Source: Streptomyces sp. NBC_00568 (GTDB lineage Bacteria > Actinomycetota > Actinomycetes > Streptomycetales > Streptomycetaceae). Taken from it: a DNA stretch of 64,000 nucleotides. Positions within the stretch are counted from its first letter, which is position 1. Each line of letters starts with the position of its first letter. Shown here piece after piece: positions 42,846 through 52,538 of this stretch. A program made the translations under genes and the position numbers. Below the pieces are notes generated by a model that ran no database searches, had not been told where the DNA came from, and saw nothing but the letters and a program-made list of their open reading frames with translations. Where the stretch lies: positions 2,232,001 through 2,296,000 of the forward strand of contig NZ_JAPENW010000001.1 of assembly GCF_026341855.1 (NCBI RefSeq). Direction: 5' to 3'.

Positions 42846-42851
42846 TACTCT
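42846..42851 (+). promoter_or_regulatory. Putative -10 box, leaderless DUF389 mRNA
   Basis: TACTCT, 7 nt, ATG 42859. No ribosome site in the gap. Confidence 0.5.
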
Positions 42852-42858
42852 GCGCCCC

Positions 42859-43812
42859 ATGCTGCACCTGCGACTGATCACTCCCGCCGACCGGACCGAC
42901 GACGTGGTACGCCTGATCGAGAAGACGGTCGGCACCACGCACCTCGTCGTGATCCCGGGTGCCGCCCGCAATCCGGCGGGCGATGTCGTGATGTGCGACG
43001 TCGCGCGCGAGGCGGGTGACGAACTCATCGGCGCGCTCCGGGAGTCGGGGCTCGACCGGACCGGTTCGATCGCCGTCGAGACCATCGACCTGTCGCTGTC
43101 GAAGCGGGCCGACGAGGCGGAGGAGGAGGCACCGGGCGAGGGCGCGGACGCGGTGCTGTGGGAGCAGTTGAGGGACGCGACGCACGAGGAGTCGACGCTC
43201 AACGTCACCTATCTCGCGTTCCTCACCGTGGCCACGATGCTGGCGGCCTGCGGTGTGATGCTCGACAACGCGATCCTGATCGTCGGCGCGATGGCCGTGG
43301 GCCCGGAGTTCGGGCCGCTGGCGGGCATCTGCACCGCGCTGGTGCAGCGCGCCCCGCAGCTGGTGTGGCGGTCGCTGTGGGCGCTGCTCGCGGGTTTCGC
43401 GGTGGCGATGGTCATGACCGCGGGCTTCAGCTGGCTGATGGACGTCTTCGGGCTGTTCTCGAAGTCCATGGTGGAGGCGGACCGGCCGAACACCGCGTTC
43501 ATCTGGCAGCCGGACTGGATGTCGTTCGTGGTGGCGTTCCTCGCCGGGATCGCCGGGACGCTGTCCCTCACGTCCGCCAAGTCGGGTGCCCTGATCGGCG
43601 TCGCGATCTCGGTGACGACGGTCCCGGCCGCCGCGAACGCCGCCGTGGCCCTCAGCTACACGGACTACTCCCAGACCTGGGGATCCACCAAGCAGCTGCT
43701 GTTCAACCTGCTCGGCATCGTGGTCGCCGGCACGCTCACGCTGCTCGCCCAGAAGTGGTTCTGGGCGATGCAGCGCAAGCGGCAGGTCGCCCGCCCGGAC
43801 ACCGCCGGCTAG
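42859..43812 (+). CDS. DUF389 membrane protein
   Basis: 317 residues. A cytoplasmic N-terminal domain of about 110 residues (MLHLRLITPADRTDDVVRLIEKTVGTTHLVVIPGAARNPAGDVV) precedes about six transmembrane helices (LAFLTVATMLAACGVMLDNAILIVGAMAVGPEFGPLAGICTAL is the first pair with the family signature; the last is LFNLLGIVVAGTLTLLAQKWFW). DUF389 proteins (including TIGR00341-type) have no established function. Downstream of coaA with 91 bp between them but with its own promoter. Two strong terminators follow. Confidence 0.9.
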   Translation: MLHLRLITPADRTDDVVRLIEKTVGTTHLVVIPGAARNPAGDVVMCDVAREAGDELIGALRESGLDRTGSIAVETIDLSLSKRADEAEEEAPGEGADAVLWEQLRDATHEESTLNVTYLAFLTVATMLAACGVMLDNAILIVGAMAVGPEFGPLAGICTALVQRAPQLVWRSLWALLAGFAVAMVMTAGFSWLMDVFGLFSKSMVEADRPNTAFIWQPDWMSFVVAFLAGIAGTLSLTSAKSGALIGVAISVTTVPAAANAAVALSYTDYSQTWGSTKQLLFNLLGIVVAGTLTLLAQKWFWAMQRKRQVARPDTAG

Positions 43813-43853
43813 CAAGGCCGCCCGGCGGGACGCCGCCCGTGGCGAAGCCGTCC

Positions 43854-43901
43854 GGCGGGTGCTTCCGCCGGGTGACAGGCCGCCCGGCGGAAGCACCCGC
43901 C
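43854..43901 (+). terminator. Terminator 1 after the DUF389 gene
   Basis: Perfect 19-bp stem (GGCGGGTGCTTCCGCCGGG and its complement) with a 10-nt loop. It starts 41 bp after the stop. Confidence 0.85.
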
Positions 43902-43912
43902 GCACAACAGCC

Positions 43913-43948
43913 GTGAGGCCCGGCACCCCTGGGGGTGCCGGGCCTCAC
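43913..43948. terminator. Terminator 2 between DUF389 and glmM
   Basis: Perfect 17-bp stem GTGAGGCCCGGCACCCC / GGGGTGCCGGGCCTCAC around a TG centre, between two convergent genes; probably works for both. Confidence 0.9.
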
Positions 43949-43966
43949 GGATTCAGGCAGCGGGAA

Positions 43967-45325
43967 CTAGCCCAGCGCCGACTTCACGGCGTCGGCCAGA
44001 CGTGCGGCCACCGACCGGGCGTGGTCGATGTCGGCGGCCTCGACCATCACGCGGACGAGCGGCTCGGTGCCGGAGGGGCGCAGCAGCACCCGTCCGGTGG
44101 TGCCGAGTTCACGCTCGGCGTCGGCCACCGCGGTGGCCAGTTCGGCGGAGGTCTTCACTCGCGACCGGTCGACGTCGGGCACGTTGATGAGGACCTGCGG
44201 CAGCCGCTCCATGACCGAGGCGAGGTCCCGGAGCGTACGGCCGCTCTGGGCGACCCGGGCGGCGAGCAGCAGGCCGGTCAGCGTGCCGTCGCCGGTGGTG
44301 GCGTGGTCGAGGATGATGACGTGCCCGGACTGCTCGCCGCCGAGGGCGTAGCCGTGCCGCTTCATCTCCTCCAGGACGTAGCGGTCGCCGACCGCCGTCT
44401 GGACGAGGGCGAGGCCCTCGCGCTCCATGGCGAGCTTGAAGCCCAGGTTGGACATGACCGTCGCGACAACGGTGCCGGAGCGCAGTGCGGAACGCTCTCG
44501 CATCGCCAGCGCGAGGACGGCCAGGATCTGGTCGCCGTCGATCTCGTCGCCCGTGTGGTCCACCGCGAGGCAGCGGTCGGCGTCGCCGTCGTGCGCGATG
44601 CCGAGGTCGGCGCCGTGCTCGACGACGGCGGCCTTCAGGAGCTCCAGGTGGGTGGAGCCGCAGCCGTCGTTGATGTTGAGCCCGTCGGGCGCCGCGCCGA
44701 TCGTGATGATCTCGGCGCCGGCCCGCGTGAAGGCCTCGGGCGAGACACGGGCGGCCGCGCCGTGCGCCTCGTCGAGGACGACCTTCAGACCGTCGAGTCG
44801 GTTCGGGAGGACACCGATGAGGTGGGCGACGTACTGGTCGAAGCCCTGGTCGTAGGAGTTCACCCGGCCGACGCCGGCGCCGGTCGGACGTTCCCAGGGA
44901 GCGCCGGTGCGGTGCTCCTCGTAGACGCCCTCGATCCGGTCCTCCAGCTCGTCGGCGAGCTTGTGCCCGCCGCGGGCGAAGAACTTGATGCCGTTGTCCG
45001 GCATGGCGTTGTGGCTGGCCGAGAGCATCACACCGAGGTCGGCGCCCAGCACTCCGGTGAGGTGGGCCACCGCCGGGGTGGGCAGCACACCGACGCGCAG
45101 GACGTCCACGCCGGCACTGGCGAGGCCGGCGACCACGGCGGCCTCCAGGAACTCCCCGGACGCGCGCGGATCCCGCCCGACCACGGCCACGGGCCGGTGG
45201 CCTGCGAACGTGCCCGCCTCGGCGAGTACGTGTGCCGCTGCCACGGAGAGCCCGAGCGCAAGCTCGGCCGTCAGATCCGCGTTGGCGACACCGCGCACGC
45301 CGTCCGTGCCGAAGAGTCGTCCCAC
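43967..45325 (-). CDS. glmM: Phosphoglucosamine mutase
   Basis: 452 residues. Converts glucosamine-6-phosphate to glucosamine-1-phosphate for UDP-GlcNAc. Start [14 protein letters not shown], phospho-serine S104 in [18 protein letters not shown], metal loop [10 protein letters not shown], sugar loop GGEQSGHVI, and phosphate loop [15 protein letters not shown] are all present. GTG 45325 follows AGGAGGAC with short spacing. It lies next to rplM-rpsI as in other Streptomyces. Confidence 0.97.
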   Translation of the reverse strand: MGRLFGTDGVRGVANADLTAELALGLSVAAAHVLAEAGTFAGHRPVAVVGRDPRASGEFLEAAVVAGLASAGVDVLRVGVLPTPAVAHLTGVLGADLGVMLSASHNAMPDNGIKFFARGGHKLADELEDRIEGVYEEHRTGAPWERPTGAGVGRVNSYDQGFDQYVAHLIGVLPNRLDGLKVVLDEAHGAAARVSPEAFTRAGAEIITIGAAPDGLNINDGCGSTHLELLKAAVVEHGADLGIAHDGDADRCLAVDHTGDEIDGDQILAVLALAMRERSALRSGTVVATVMSNLGFKLAMEREGLALVQTAVGDRYVLEEMKRHGYALGGEQSGHVIILDHATTGDGTLTGLLLAARVAQSGRTLRDLASVMERLPQVLINVPDVDRSRVKTSAELATAVADAERELGTTGRVLLRPSGTEPLVRVMVEAADIDHARSVAARLADAVKSALG

Positions 45326-45440
45326 TTGTCCTCCTGAGAAAGCTTCAGAGTACGGAAGTCCCCCGAAGAATACGGAGGTCATCCGATCACATGAGCCTTT
45401 GAGCACCTTGTGCCGTTATACGCCCAACCACTGTGATAAA

Positions 45441-45482
45441 CGAACGCCCCGGCGGCACTGTGGCGTGCCGCCGGGGCGTTCG
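45441..45482 (-). terminator. rplM-rpsI operon terminator
   Basis: Perfect 18-bp stem CGAACGCCCCGGCGGCAC / GTGCCGCCGGGGCGTTCG with a 6-nt loop, 40 bp beyond the rpsI stop and before glmM. Confidence 0.92.
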
Positions 45483-45521
45483 GAGCTACGCGTACTGACG
45501 CGCAGAAGCAAGCAGCGAAGA

Positions 45522-46043
45522 TTAACGCTTGCTGTACTGCGGGGCCTTACGGGCCTTCTTGAGACCGGCCTTCTTGCGCTCGACCGCACGGTCGTCGCGC
45601 TTGAGGAAGCCGGCCTTCTTGAGGGCGCCGCGGTTGTTGTCCACGTCGGCCTCGTTCAGCGCACGGGCGACGCCGAGGCGCAGGGCACCGGCCTGACCCG
45701 AGACACCGCCACCCGAGATGCGGGCGACGACGTCGTAGCGGTTGTCGAGCTCGAGCACCTTGAAGGGCTCGTTGACTTCCTGCTGGTGCACCTTGTTGGG
45801 GAAGTAGTCCTCAAGGGTGCGACCGTTGATCTTCCACTTTCCGGTGCCCGGGACGATCCGGACGCGGGCGATGGCGTTCTTGCGACGGCCCAGGCCGGCG
45901 GCCGGCTGCGGGTCGCCGAAGCGGCCTTCGAGCGACTCCGAGGTGTACTCGCCCTCGACGGGCACCTCGGACTCGGTGGTGTAGCTCTCGATGTCGACGA
46001 GCTCAGTCTCTTCGACCGGCTGCTCAACGGTGGTCTCGGCCAC
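45522..46043 (-). CDS. rpsI: 30S ribosomal protein S9
   Basis: 173 residues, about 40 longer than E. coli S9 because of an acidic N-terminal extension ([26 protein letters not shown]). The S9 domain starts at [26 protein letters not shown] and ends with the basic tail [11 protein letters not shown], which reaches the P-site tRNA. It follows rplM by 42 bp. Confidence 0.97.
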   Translation of the reverse strand: MAETTVEQPVEETELVDIESYTTESEVPVEGEYTSESLEGRFGDPQPAAGLGRRKNAIARVRIVPGTGKWKINGRTLEDYFPNKVHQQEVNEPFKVLELDNRYDVVARISGGGVSGQAGALRLGVARALNEADVDNNRGALKKAGFLKRDDRAVERKKAGLKKARKAPQYSKR

Positions 46044-46085
46044 GATTCTCCTCAGATTTCTTTATGTCTTAGGGGGTGGCCGGAA

Positions 46086-46529
46086 CTACTGCGCGACCTG
46101 GGTGATCTCGAACGGGACCGGCTGCTGCGCAGCGTGCGGGTGGTTCTCGCCCGCGTAGACCTTCAGCTTCGAGAGCACCTGACGGCCCAGGGTGTTCTTG
46201 GGAACCATGCCCTTGATGGCCTTCTCGACGGCCTTCTCGGGGTTCTTCGCCAGCAGCTCGTCGTAACGGACGGAGCGCAGACCACCCGGGTAACCGGAGT
46301 GGCGGTACGCCAGCTTCTGGGTCTTCTTGTTGCCGGAGAGGTGCACCTTGTCGGCGTTGATGATGATGACGAAGTCACCAGCGTCGACGTGGGGCGCGTA
46401 GATCGGCTTGTGCTTGCCGCGCAGAATGTTCGCAGCAGTGGTCGCCAGACGGCCCAGGACGACATCCTGGGCGTCGATGACGTACCACTGGCGAGTGATG
46501 TCGCCGGGCTTGGGGCTGTACGTACGCAC
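46086..46529 (-). CDS. rplM: 50S ribosomal protein L13
   Basis: 147 residues, normal length. [49 protein letters not shown] and [12 protein letters not shown] are family marks. First gene of rplM-rpsI. The start is GTG/ATG at 46529 preceded by a leader of about 175 nt. Confidence 0.97.
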   Translation of the reverse strand: MRTYSPKPGDITRQWYVIDAQDVVLGRLATTAANILRGKHKPIYAPHVDAGDFVIIINADKVHLSGNKKTQKLAYRHSGYPGGLRSVRYDELLAKNPEKAVEKAIKGMVPKNTLGRQVLSKLKVYAGENHPHAAQQPVPFEITQVAQ

Positions 46530-46711
46530 GGTCGTAGCCTTCGCTTCTTCAGTGAGTGGGTCCTGACATGGCCACCACGGACGATCACGACAGCCCTGAC
46601 CGCACTGCGGTGACGCATACCGCGTGCTGGTCGCTGGTCATCAGCCCCGGTGGACCGGTGTAAGGGCCCCTCACGTGAGAATGAGCAAGCCAATACACAT
46701 AACGAACTGCA

Positions 46712-46741
46712 AGCTTACCCGCGGTGGCCCGGAAGGGTCAA
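46712..46741 (-). promoter_or_regulatory. Promoter of rplM-rpsI
   Basis: On the minus strand TTGACC (46736-46741), 18-nt spacer, TAAGCT (46712-46717). The start would be near 46705, giving a leader of about 175 nt ahead of rplM. Confidence 0.7.
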
Positions 46742-46895
46742 AACGCGAGTGCTCACACCCTCGTCGCCCGTCGTCCCTGTCGCGGAGCGACAAGTGGTCG
46801 GGGCCGCCGAGCGGCAGATGACGGAGGTGCCGAAGCGCCACCGATGCAGTCAATACAGACAGGGTAAGGCAGTCCCGGAGGGAACGTCGGCTGCC

Positions 46896-46933
46896 CGGCT
46901 CCGGCCGGCTCCGGCCGGAGCCGGCCGGAGCCG
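46896..46933. repeat. 38-bp perfect palindrome
   Basis: Two 19-bp arms (CGGCTCCGGCCGGCTCCGG and its complement) with no spacer, made from a CCGGCT/CCGGAG hexamer. It lies about 155 bp upstream of the rplM promoter. It could form a cruciform or end transcription coming from the right. Confidence 0.9.
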
Positions 46934-47016
46934 CGGCACCAGAGCCGGCCGGAACCAGGGCTCGCCGGGCCGCGGCACCGGGGTACGGCAGCCCCGCGAG
47001 CGGCAGCGGCACCACG

Positions 47017-47260
47017 ACCGGCAGACAGTGGCCGCGGCGTCCGTGTGACGAACCCCGCAGGATCCGGTATCAGCGGCGCCGCCCCGCCGGACGCCACGGC
47101 CGGCACCAGGACCACCGCGGCCGGCCCCCGCCGCCGGCGCGCGAGGACGAAGAGCCGCGCGAGGACGAAGAGCAGCACCACCGGCGCGAGCGACGGCTTG
47201 AGAGCGAGGGCAGCGCCGACGACCACGCCCGCCACCGGCAGGACGGTCGCCGTCGGCGGG
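47017..47260 (-). pseudogene. Possible remnant of a GT87/DUF2029 membrane glycosyltransferase gene
   Basis: The minus strand reads TATVLPVAGVVVGAALALKP, SLAPVVLLFVLARLFVLARR, RRGPAAVVLVPAVASGGAAP, LIPDPAGFVTRTPRPLSAG. The order of a GLALGLKP-type helix, a helix ending in arginines, an AL-type helix and LLPDPGGF is what I know from actinobacterial GT87 proteins. Nothing family-like is found before or after it and no start codon with ribosome site precedes it, so it would be a decayed fragment. The call rests on pattern memory only. Confidence 0.35.
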
Positions 47261-47641
47261 ACGAGCACCCGCGGCGCGTATGACGGGAGCACCGCCCGCG
47301 GCACCGCGGCGAGCACCGCGGCGAGCACCGCGCTCGGCGGACAGAGGATGCGCCGGCCGGTACAGGGGCAAGCCGCCGTGTGCCGGTCGGTACAAGGCGA
47401 GCCGCCGTCCGGCCAGGTGCGCGCGGCCCGGACGACGATCGCGTTGTCCGTCCCACCGTCCGAGGTGCCGCGCGCGGCCCCCACGACGTGCGCGCACAGC
47501 TCCGCGCACGACACCTCCCCCGCGCGTCAGGAGGCCCGACGTACCAACCACCCGGAGATGTCACTTTTGCCCGTGCACATTCAGATCACGCTAGGGGCTC
47601 AAGTGACCGGCGGAGCGGAACGGCACCCCCCAACGCCCGTC

Positions 47642-47647
47642 TAAGAT
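47642..47647 (+). promoter_or_regulatory. Putative -10 box, leaderless mRNA
   Basis: TAAGAT, 7 nt, ATG 47655; the gap holds GCGGCGC and no ribosome site. Confidence 0.5.
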
Positions 47648-47654
47648 GCGGCGC

Positions 47655-48542
47655 ATGAGTTATGGGCAGGGTGGGCAGGGGCAGCCCCCGTGGGACCCCT
47701 GGAAGCCGGGTTCTCAGCAGGAGCCCCAGTGGGGCAATCAGCGATCCAGCGGGAATCCCGACTGGGCCGCACTGGCGGAGGCTTCCGAAACGCGCAACAA
47801 GCGCCGCAAGGTGCTGTTCATCGTGGGCGGGGCGCTGGCCACCGTCGCAGTCGGCGCGGCCGTCGCCATGGCCGTCGTCAACGCGAACGGGAACAACCAG
47901 GCCTCGAACCAGCCGTCCAATCTGCCCGCCACCGCGGACATCCCGAGCTCCACGGCGCCGGCACCGTCCTTCGAGCCGACCTCGGCTCCGCCGCCGCTGG
48001 ATCCGAAGCAGTTCATAGCCAGCGCGCAGAAGGACACGGCACCGCTGAGTCCGGACATCCTCTTCCCCGGTACGCAGCTCACCATGGGCGACCGCGTCTA
48101 CCGCAAGGGGCCGACGGCCGACACGAAGAACTGCGCCTCGGCCGCGAAGGGCTCCCTCCCGGCGGTCCTCAAGAAGGACGGCTGCACCCGCTTCCTGCGG
48201 GTCACCTACTCCAAGGACGGCGTGGCGGTGACGGTCGGCGTCGCGGTGTTCGACACCGAGGCCAAGGCGTCCAAGGCCAAGGCCGACGCGGACAAGAAGA
48301 GCATCATCGCGTCACTCGCCGGCAATGGCGTCAAGTCGTTCTGCGACTCGGCCGTGTGCCGTTCGACGACCAACTCCTACGGCCGTTACGCCTACTTCAC
48401 CCTCGCCGGCTTCACCGGCGGCAAGGACGTGACGACGAAGGACACCCAGGTGTTCACGACCGGCGACGACCTCGCCGAGTTCGCCTTCCGTCAGATCCGC
48501 CGCCGGGGCGAGGCCCAGGCGTCGGCCGCGGCCAACCAGTAG
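47655..48542 (+). CDS. Membrane-anchored protein of unknown function, Gly/Pro-rich N-terminus
   Basis: 295 residues. Cytoplasmic N-terminus MSYGQGGQGQPPWDPWKPGS..., one transmembrane helix (VLFIVGGALATVAVGAAVAMAVVN, about 52-75), a Ser/Pro/Ala linker, and an extracellular domain (from about 115: LDPKQFIASAQKDTAPLSPDILFPGTQLTMGDRVYRKG...NCASAAKGSLPAVLKKDGCTRFLRVTYSKDGVAVTVGVAVFDTEAKASKAKADADKK...FCDSAVCRSTTNSYGRYAYFTLAGFTGGKDV). Two cysteine pairs probably form disulfides. The layout is common in Streptomyces, with no known role. ATG 47655 preferred to ATG 47646 because of the promoter. Confidence 0.8.
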   Translation: MSYGQGGQGQPPWDPWKPGSQQEPQWGNQRSSGNPDWAALAEASETRNKRRKVLFIVGGALATVAVGAAVAMAVVNANGNNQASNQPSNLPATADIPSSTAPAPSFEPTSAPPPLDPKQFIASAQKDTAPLSPDILFPGTQLTMGDRVYRKGPTADTKNCASAAKGSLPAVLKKDGCTRFLRVTYSKDGVAVTVGVAVFDTEAKASKAKADADKKSIIASLAGNGVKSFCDSAVCRSTTNSYGRYAYFTLAGFTGGKDVTTKDTQVFTTGDDLAEFAFRQIRRRGEAQASAAANQ

Positions 48543-48549
48543 CGGCACC

Positions 48550-48580
48550 GGGCGGCGGCCCGGAACACCGGCCGCCGCCC
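48550..48580. terminator. Terminator between the membrane-protein gene and truA
   Basis: Perfect 11-bp stem GGGCGGCGGCC / GGCCGCCGCCC with a 9-nt loop, 8 bp beyond the stop codon of the plus-strand gene in a convergent pair. Confidence 0.75.
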
Positions 48581-48682
48581 CGCACCGCCCGCGCCCCGGG
48601 CACGCACAACGTCGAGCGCCTCCCGGCAAGCCGCTGTCTCAGCACGGCAGCCGAAGCACCGTCCCGGCCGCAGGCACCGTCG

Positions 48683-49549
48683 CTAGCAGGTCTCGCATCC
48701 GGCCGCACCCGGCAACGACCGCCGGTTCCGCGCCTCCTTGTTCCGCGCGGCAAGCAACTCGTCCGCGGGGTAACCGACTTCCTCGAGCGTCAGGCCGTGC
48801 GGCCGTACGACATGGACGGCCGAATCCCGGACGCCGGCGGCGAGCACCTTGCCCGGCCAGTCGGGCCCGCGGTGCCCGTCCCCCACGAACAGCAGGGCCC
48901 CGATCAGCGACCGCACCATGTTGTGGCAGAAGGCGTCGGCCCGCACGGTGGCGGTGATGACGCCGTCCTCCCCCCGCACCAGGCTCAGTTGCTGGAGCGT
49001 GCGGATGGTCGTCGCGCCCTCGCGCCTCTTGCAGTAGGCGGCGAAGTCGTGCTCCCCCAGCAGCCGTTCGGCCGCCTGGTTCATGGCGTCGACGTCCAAC
49101 GGCCAGTCGTGCCACAGGACATGACTGCGCAGCAGCGGGTCCACGCCGCCCGGTTCGTCGGTGACGCGATAGGCGTAGCGCCGCCAGATCGCCGAGAACC
49201 GCGCGTTGAACCCGGCCGGCGCCTCGGTGAGCGACCACACCCGCACGTCCTTCGCGAGCCGCCCGGCGAGCCGCTTCAGCAGCTTCTCCCGATGCTCGGC
49301 CCACAGCTCCTCGGGGAGGTCGACGTGGGCCACCTGCCCGCGCGCGTGCACCCCGGCGTCGGTCCGCCCGGCCACGGTCAGCTCGTACGTGGTGTCCTTC
49401 GTCCGCGTCACCGTCCGCAGCGCGTCCTCGATCTCGCCCTGCACGGTCCTGCGTCCCCCGGCCTGCTTGGCCCACCCGGAGAACTCGCTCCCGTCGTACG
49501 ACAGATCCAACCGCACCCGTACGAACCCGGGCTCCGCTTCGTCACTCAC
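48683..49549 (-). CDS. truA: tRNA pseudouridine(38-40) synthase
   Basis: 288 residues. Isomerises uridines 38, 39 and 40 of the anticodon stem. Catalytic aspartate D64 in [49 protein letters not shown] and [22 protein letters not shown] are conserved. The start is GTG 49549 with GAGAGG 8 nt upstream. Downstream of rplQ, as in many actinobacteria, but separated from it by a terminator hairpin. Confidence 0.95.
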   Translation of the reverse strand: MSDEAEPGFVRVRLDLSYDGSEFSGWAKQAGGRRTVQGEIEDALRTVTRTKDTTYELTVAGRTDAGVHARGQVAHVDLPEELWAEHREKLLKRLAGRLAKDVRVWSLTEAPAGFNARFSAIWRRYAYRVTDEPGGVDPLLRSHVLWHDWPLDVDAMNQAAERLLGEHDFAAYCKRREGATTIRTLQQLSLVRGEDGVITATVRADAFCHNMVRSLIGALLFVGDGHRGPDWPGKVLAAGVRDSAVHVVRPHGLTLEEVGYPADELLAARNKEARNRRSLPGAAGCETC

Positions 49550-49592
49550 ACCTAGATCCTCTCAGCACCGGGCATCTCCCCGGCAACGCGAA

Positions 49593-49624
49593 AGCGGGCC
49601 CGCCCCCGAAGGGACGGACCCGCT
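49593..49624 (-). terminator. rplQ terminator with UUCG tetraloop
   Basis: 14-bp stem with two mismatches (AGCGGGCCCGCCCC pairing with GGGACGGACCCGCT), loop CGAA on plus, that is C(UUCG)G in the RNA, 17 bp beyond the rplQ stop. Confidence 0.75.
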
Positions 49625-49641
49625 CACAGCAAGGCAGTGCC

Positions 49642-50139
49642 TCAGGCGTCCTTCGACTCCTCGGCGGGAGCCTCAGCGGCGTCCTCGACCTTGGTGTCCT
49701 CGACCTTGGCCGGAGCCTCGGTCTCCTTGACGGCACGCTTGGTGGCCGCCTCGGCCTCACCGGTGGCCTGCTGGGCCACGGTCAGGGCCTCCACCAGCTC
49801 GATGACAGCCATGGGCGCGTTGTCGCCACGGCGGTTACCGATCTTGGTGATACGGGTGTAGCCACCCGGGCGGTTCTCGTAGCGCGGGCCGATCTCGGTG
49901 AAGAGCGTGTGCACGATGCTCTTGTCCGTGATCACCGAGAGCACCTGACGGCGGTTGTGAAGGTCACCCTTCTTCGCCTTGGTGACCAGACGCTCCGCGT
50001 AGGGACGCAGGCGACGGGCCTTGGCCTCGGTGGTGGTGATGCGGCCGTGCTCGAAGAGCGACTTCGCGAGGTTCGCGAGGAGCAGCTTCTCGTGCGCGGC
50101 GCTGCCGCCCAGACGGGCACCCTTGGCGGGCTTCGGCAT
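49642..50139 (-). CDS. rplQ: 50S ribosomal protein L17
   Basis: 165 residues. [58 protein letters not shown] is the L17 core; the last 45 residues ([38 protein letters not shown]) form an acidic Ala/Glu-rich tail not present in E. coli. Last gene of the alpha operon. Confidence 0.97.
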   Translation of the reverse strand: MPKPAKGARLGGSAAHEKLLLANLAKSLFEHGRITTTEAKARRLRPYAERLVTKAKKGDLHNRRQVLSVITDKSIVHTLFTEIGPRYENRPGGYTRITKIGNRRGDNAPMAVIELVEALTVAQQATGEAEAATKRAVKETEAPAKVEDTKVEDAAEAPAEESKDA

Positions 50140-50216
50140 GGTTTCTCCTAGGTGTCTGCCCCGGCCGTATCAGGTACCGAGGTCAGTGTCCGAGCGGGCG
50201 ATTGCCCGTCGAAGAT

Positions 50217-50238
50217 CCGGGGTCCCGAAGGACCCCGG
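50217..50238 (-). terminator. Hairpin between rpoA and rplQ
   Basis: Perfect 9-bp stem CCGGGGTCC / GGACCCCGG, loop CGAA on plus (UUCG in the RNA), 27 bp after the rpoA stop and 78 bp before rplQ. No U-tract on the message, so a partial terminator or RNA-processing site are both possible. Confidence 0.65.
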
Positions 50239-50264
50239 AGGACGGAAGGCGTCCCAGTACCGGA

Positions 50265-51287
50265 TCAGTACTGCTCGGTCTCCACGAAACCCGCGTCCGC
50301 GTCGTCGTCGGCGCCGAAGGCGTCGGCGGCGGCGGTCGGGTCGAATCCGGGCGGGCTGTCCTTGAGGGCCAGGCCCATGCCGGCCAGCTTCGCCTTGACC
50401 TCGTCGATGGACTTCGCACCGAAGTTGCGGATGTCCAGGAGGTCGGCCTCGGAGCGGGCGACGAGCTCACCCACGGAGTGGATGCCCTCACGCTTGAGGC
50501 AGTTGTACGAGCGGACCGTGAGCTCCAGCTCCTCGATCGGCAGCGCGAGATCGGCGGCAAGGGCGGCGTCCGTGGGGGACGGGCCCATGTCGATGCCCTC
50601 GGCGTCGATGTTGAGCTCGCGGGCCAGACCGAACAGCTCGACCAGGGTCTTACCGGCCGACGCCATGGCGTCACGGGGACGCATGGCCTGCTTGGTCTCG
50701 ACGTCGACGATCAGCTTGTCGAAGTCGGTGCGCTGCTCGACACGGGTGGCCTCGACCTTGTACGTGACCTTCAGCACCGGCGAGTAGATCGAGTCGACCG
50801 GGATGCGCCCGATCTCCTGACCGACCTGCTTGTTCTGAACGGCGGAGACGTAGCCGCGACCGCGCTCGACGGTCAGCTCCATCTCCAGCTTGCCCTTGCC
50901 GTTGAGCGTGGCGAGGACGAGGTCGGGGTTGTGGACCTCGACACCGGCCGGGGGCGCGATGTCGGCGGCGGTGACCAGACCCGGGCCCTGCTTGCGCAGG
51001 TACATCACGACGGGCTCGTCGTGCTCCGAGGAGACGACCAGCTGCTTGATGTTGAGGATCAGGTCGGTGACGTCCTCCTTGACGCCCGGCACGGTGGTGA
51101 ACTCGTGCAGGACACCGTCGATGCGGATGCTGGTGACAGCAGCGCCGGGGATCGACGAGAGGAGGGTGCGGCGCAGGGAGTTGCCGAGGGTGTAGCCGAA
51201 GCCCGGCTCCAGCGGCTCGATCACGAACCGGGAGCGGAATTCGTCGACGACCTCTTCGGTCAACGAGGGACGCTGAGCGATCAGCAT
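50265..51287 (-). CDS. rpoA: RNA polymerase alpha subunit
   Basis: 340 residues. N-terminal assembly domain ([48 protein letters not shown]) and C-terminal domain after a Pro/Asp linker ([53 protein letters not shown]), which contacts UP elements and activators. Preceded by rpsK. rpsD, present at this point in E. coli, is absent, as usual in Streptomyces. Confidence 0.98.
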   Translation of the reverse strand: MLIAQRPSLTEEVVDEFRSRFVIEPLEPGFGYTLGNSLRRTLLSSIPGAAVTSIRIDGVLHEFTTVPGVKEDVTDLILNIKQLVVSSEHDEPVVMYLRKQGPGLVTAADIAPPAGVEVHNPDLVLATLNGKGKLEMELTVERGRGYVSAVQNKQVGQEIGRIPVDSIYSPVLKVTYKVEATRVEQRTDFDKLIVDVETKQAMRPRDAMASAGKTLVELFGLARELNIDAEGIDMGPSPTDAALAADLALPIEELELTVRSYNCLKREGIHSVGELVARSEADLLDIRNFGAKSIDEVKAKLAGMGLALKDSPPGFDPTAAADAFGADDDADAGFVETEQY

Positions 51288-51465
51288 GTGTGGATCAATC
51301 CTTTTTTTCGTGGACGCCCGCTATTTGACGCCCGACGGAACCGCGCCTCGCGAGAGGCCGGGTACAGCAAGGGTACGGGCGATACGGCCCTTTTACGGAG
51401 CCGTACCGCCCGGAAACCTCGAACCAGCACAGGGCCGTCAGGAACGACGACCGAGCGGCCGTGCG

Positions 51466-51870
51466 TCAGACGCGGCGGCGCTTCGGCGGACGGCAGCCGT
51501 TGTGCGGGGTGGGGGTGACGTCCTGGATCGAGCCGACCTCGAGGCCAGTGGCCTGGAGGGAGCGGATCGCGGTCTCGCGACCGGAGCCCGGGCCCTTCAC
51601 GAAGACGTCAACCTTGCGCATGCCGTGCTCCTGCGCGCGACGGGCGGCCGACTCGGCGGCCATCTGCGCGGCGAAGGGGGTGGACTTGCGCGAGCCCTTG
51701 AAGCCGACGTGGCCGGCGGAGGCCCAGGAGATCACGTTGCCCGAGGGGTCCGTGATCGAGACGATCGTGTTGTTGAACGTGCTCTTGATGTGGGCGTGCC
51801 CGTGAGCGACGTTCTTCTTTTCCTTGCGGCGCACCTTCTTGGCAGCGCCCTGACGACCCTTGGGGGGCAT
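51466..51870 (-). CDS. rpsK: 30S ribosomal protein S11
   Basis: 134 residues, full length. [51 protein letters not shown] and [44 protein letters not shown] are typical. Alpha operon, after rpsM. Confidence 0.97.
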   Translation of the reverse strand: MPPKGRQGAAKKVRRKEKKNVAHGHAHIKSTFNNTIVSITDPSGNVISWASAGHVGFKGSRKSTPFAAQMAAESAARRAQEHGMRKVDVFVKGPGSGRETAIRSLQATGLEVGSIQDVTPTPHNGCRPPKRRRV

Positions 51871-51939
51871 CTATTTCTCCTACGGGGAGGTGGTCGGTCC
51901 TACAGCGAAGACCGCTGGTGAAGCGTTGTCCGCTGAGGA

Positions 51940-52320
51940 CTACTTCTTGCCCGGCTTCTTCTTGCCGGCGATCGCGCGACGCGGGCCCTTGCGGGTACGA
52001 GCGTTCGTGCTGGTGCGCTGACCGTGCACGGGCAGGCCACGACGGTGGCGGATGCCCTGGTAGCAGCCGATCTCGATCTTGCGGCGAATGTCGCCCTGGA
52101 TCTCGCGACGGAGGTCACCCTCGGTCTTGATGTTGGCGTCCACGTACTCGCGGATCTTGACCAGCTCCTCCTCGGAGAGGTCACGAACGCGCGTGTTGGG
52201 GTTCACGCCAGTCTCGGCCAGCGTCAGCTGGGAAAGCGTCCGGCCGATGCCGAACACATAGGTGAGGGCGACCTCCACACGCTTTTCGCGCGGGATGTCA
52301 ACACCGGAAACGCGTGCCAT
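51940..52320 (-). CDS. rpsM: 30S ribosomal protein S13
   Basis: 126 residues, full length. [31 protein letters not shown] and the C-terminal [32 protein letters not shown] are family marks. It follows rpmJ after 218 bp, in which only a weak hairpin (CCCCGG/CCGGGG, about 52421-52439) is seen. Confidence 0.97.
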   Translation of the reverse strand: MARVSGVDIPREKRVEVALTYVFGIGRTLSQLTLAETGVNPNTRVRDLSEEELVKIREYVDANIKTEGDLRREIQGDIRRKIEIGCYQGIRHRRGLPVHGQRTSTNARTRKGPRRAIAGKKKPGKK

Positions 52321-52538
52321 TCAATGGCTCCAGTTGTCGTTCGGAGGTCTTCCGCAGAACCGGATCCCGCCCGCCGTCGTCCTCTGATCCAAGGGATCGA
52401 GCATTCGGTACGAACCGGGTCCCCGGCCTCCGACCGGGGGTGTCAGGCCTGATGAGACTCAGCCCTGGATCCTGCGTATGAACATGTACTACTGCGTCGC
52501 GCGAAGTATCTGCGGGGTGCAGAAGGTGCGGTCGTGCG

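Larger units (their letters stand above)
46742..47641. other. Gene-poor region upstream of rplM (about 900 bp)
   Basis: No intact gene. Frames of 200 residues and more are open on both strands but show no start signals, and their composition is that of shadow frames in GC-rich DNA. Within it are the 38-bp palindrome and a stretch on the minus strand that looks like the remains of a membrane glycosyltransferase gene (listed separately). Confidence 0.6.

Noticed and set aside
46753..47514. 254-codon minus-strand frame as an intact gene upstream of rplM
   Set aside because: Only its middle part looks like protein family sequence; both ends are low in complexity and no ribosome site or start is present. 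Kept only as a possible remnant.
51288..51465. rpsD missing from the alpha operon as an unusual loss
   Set aside because: Streptomyces normally encode S4 elsewhere in the chromosome.
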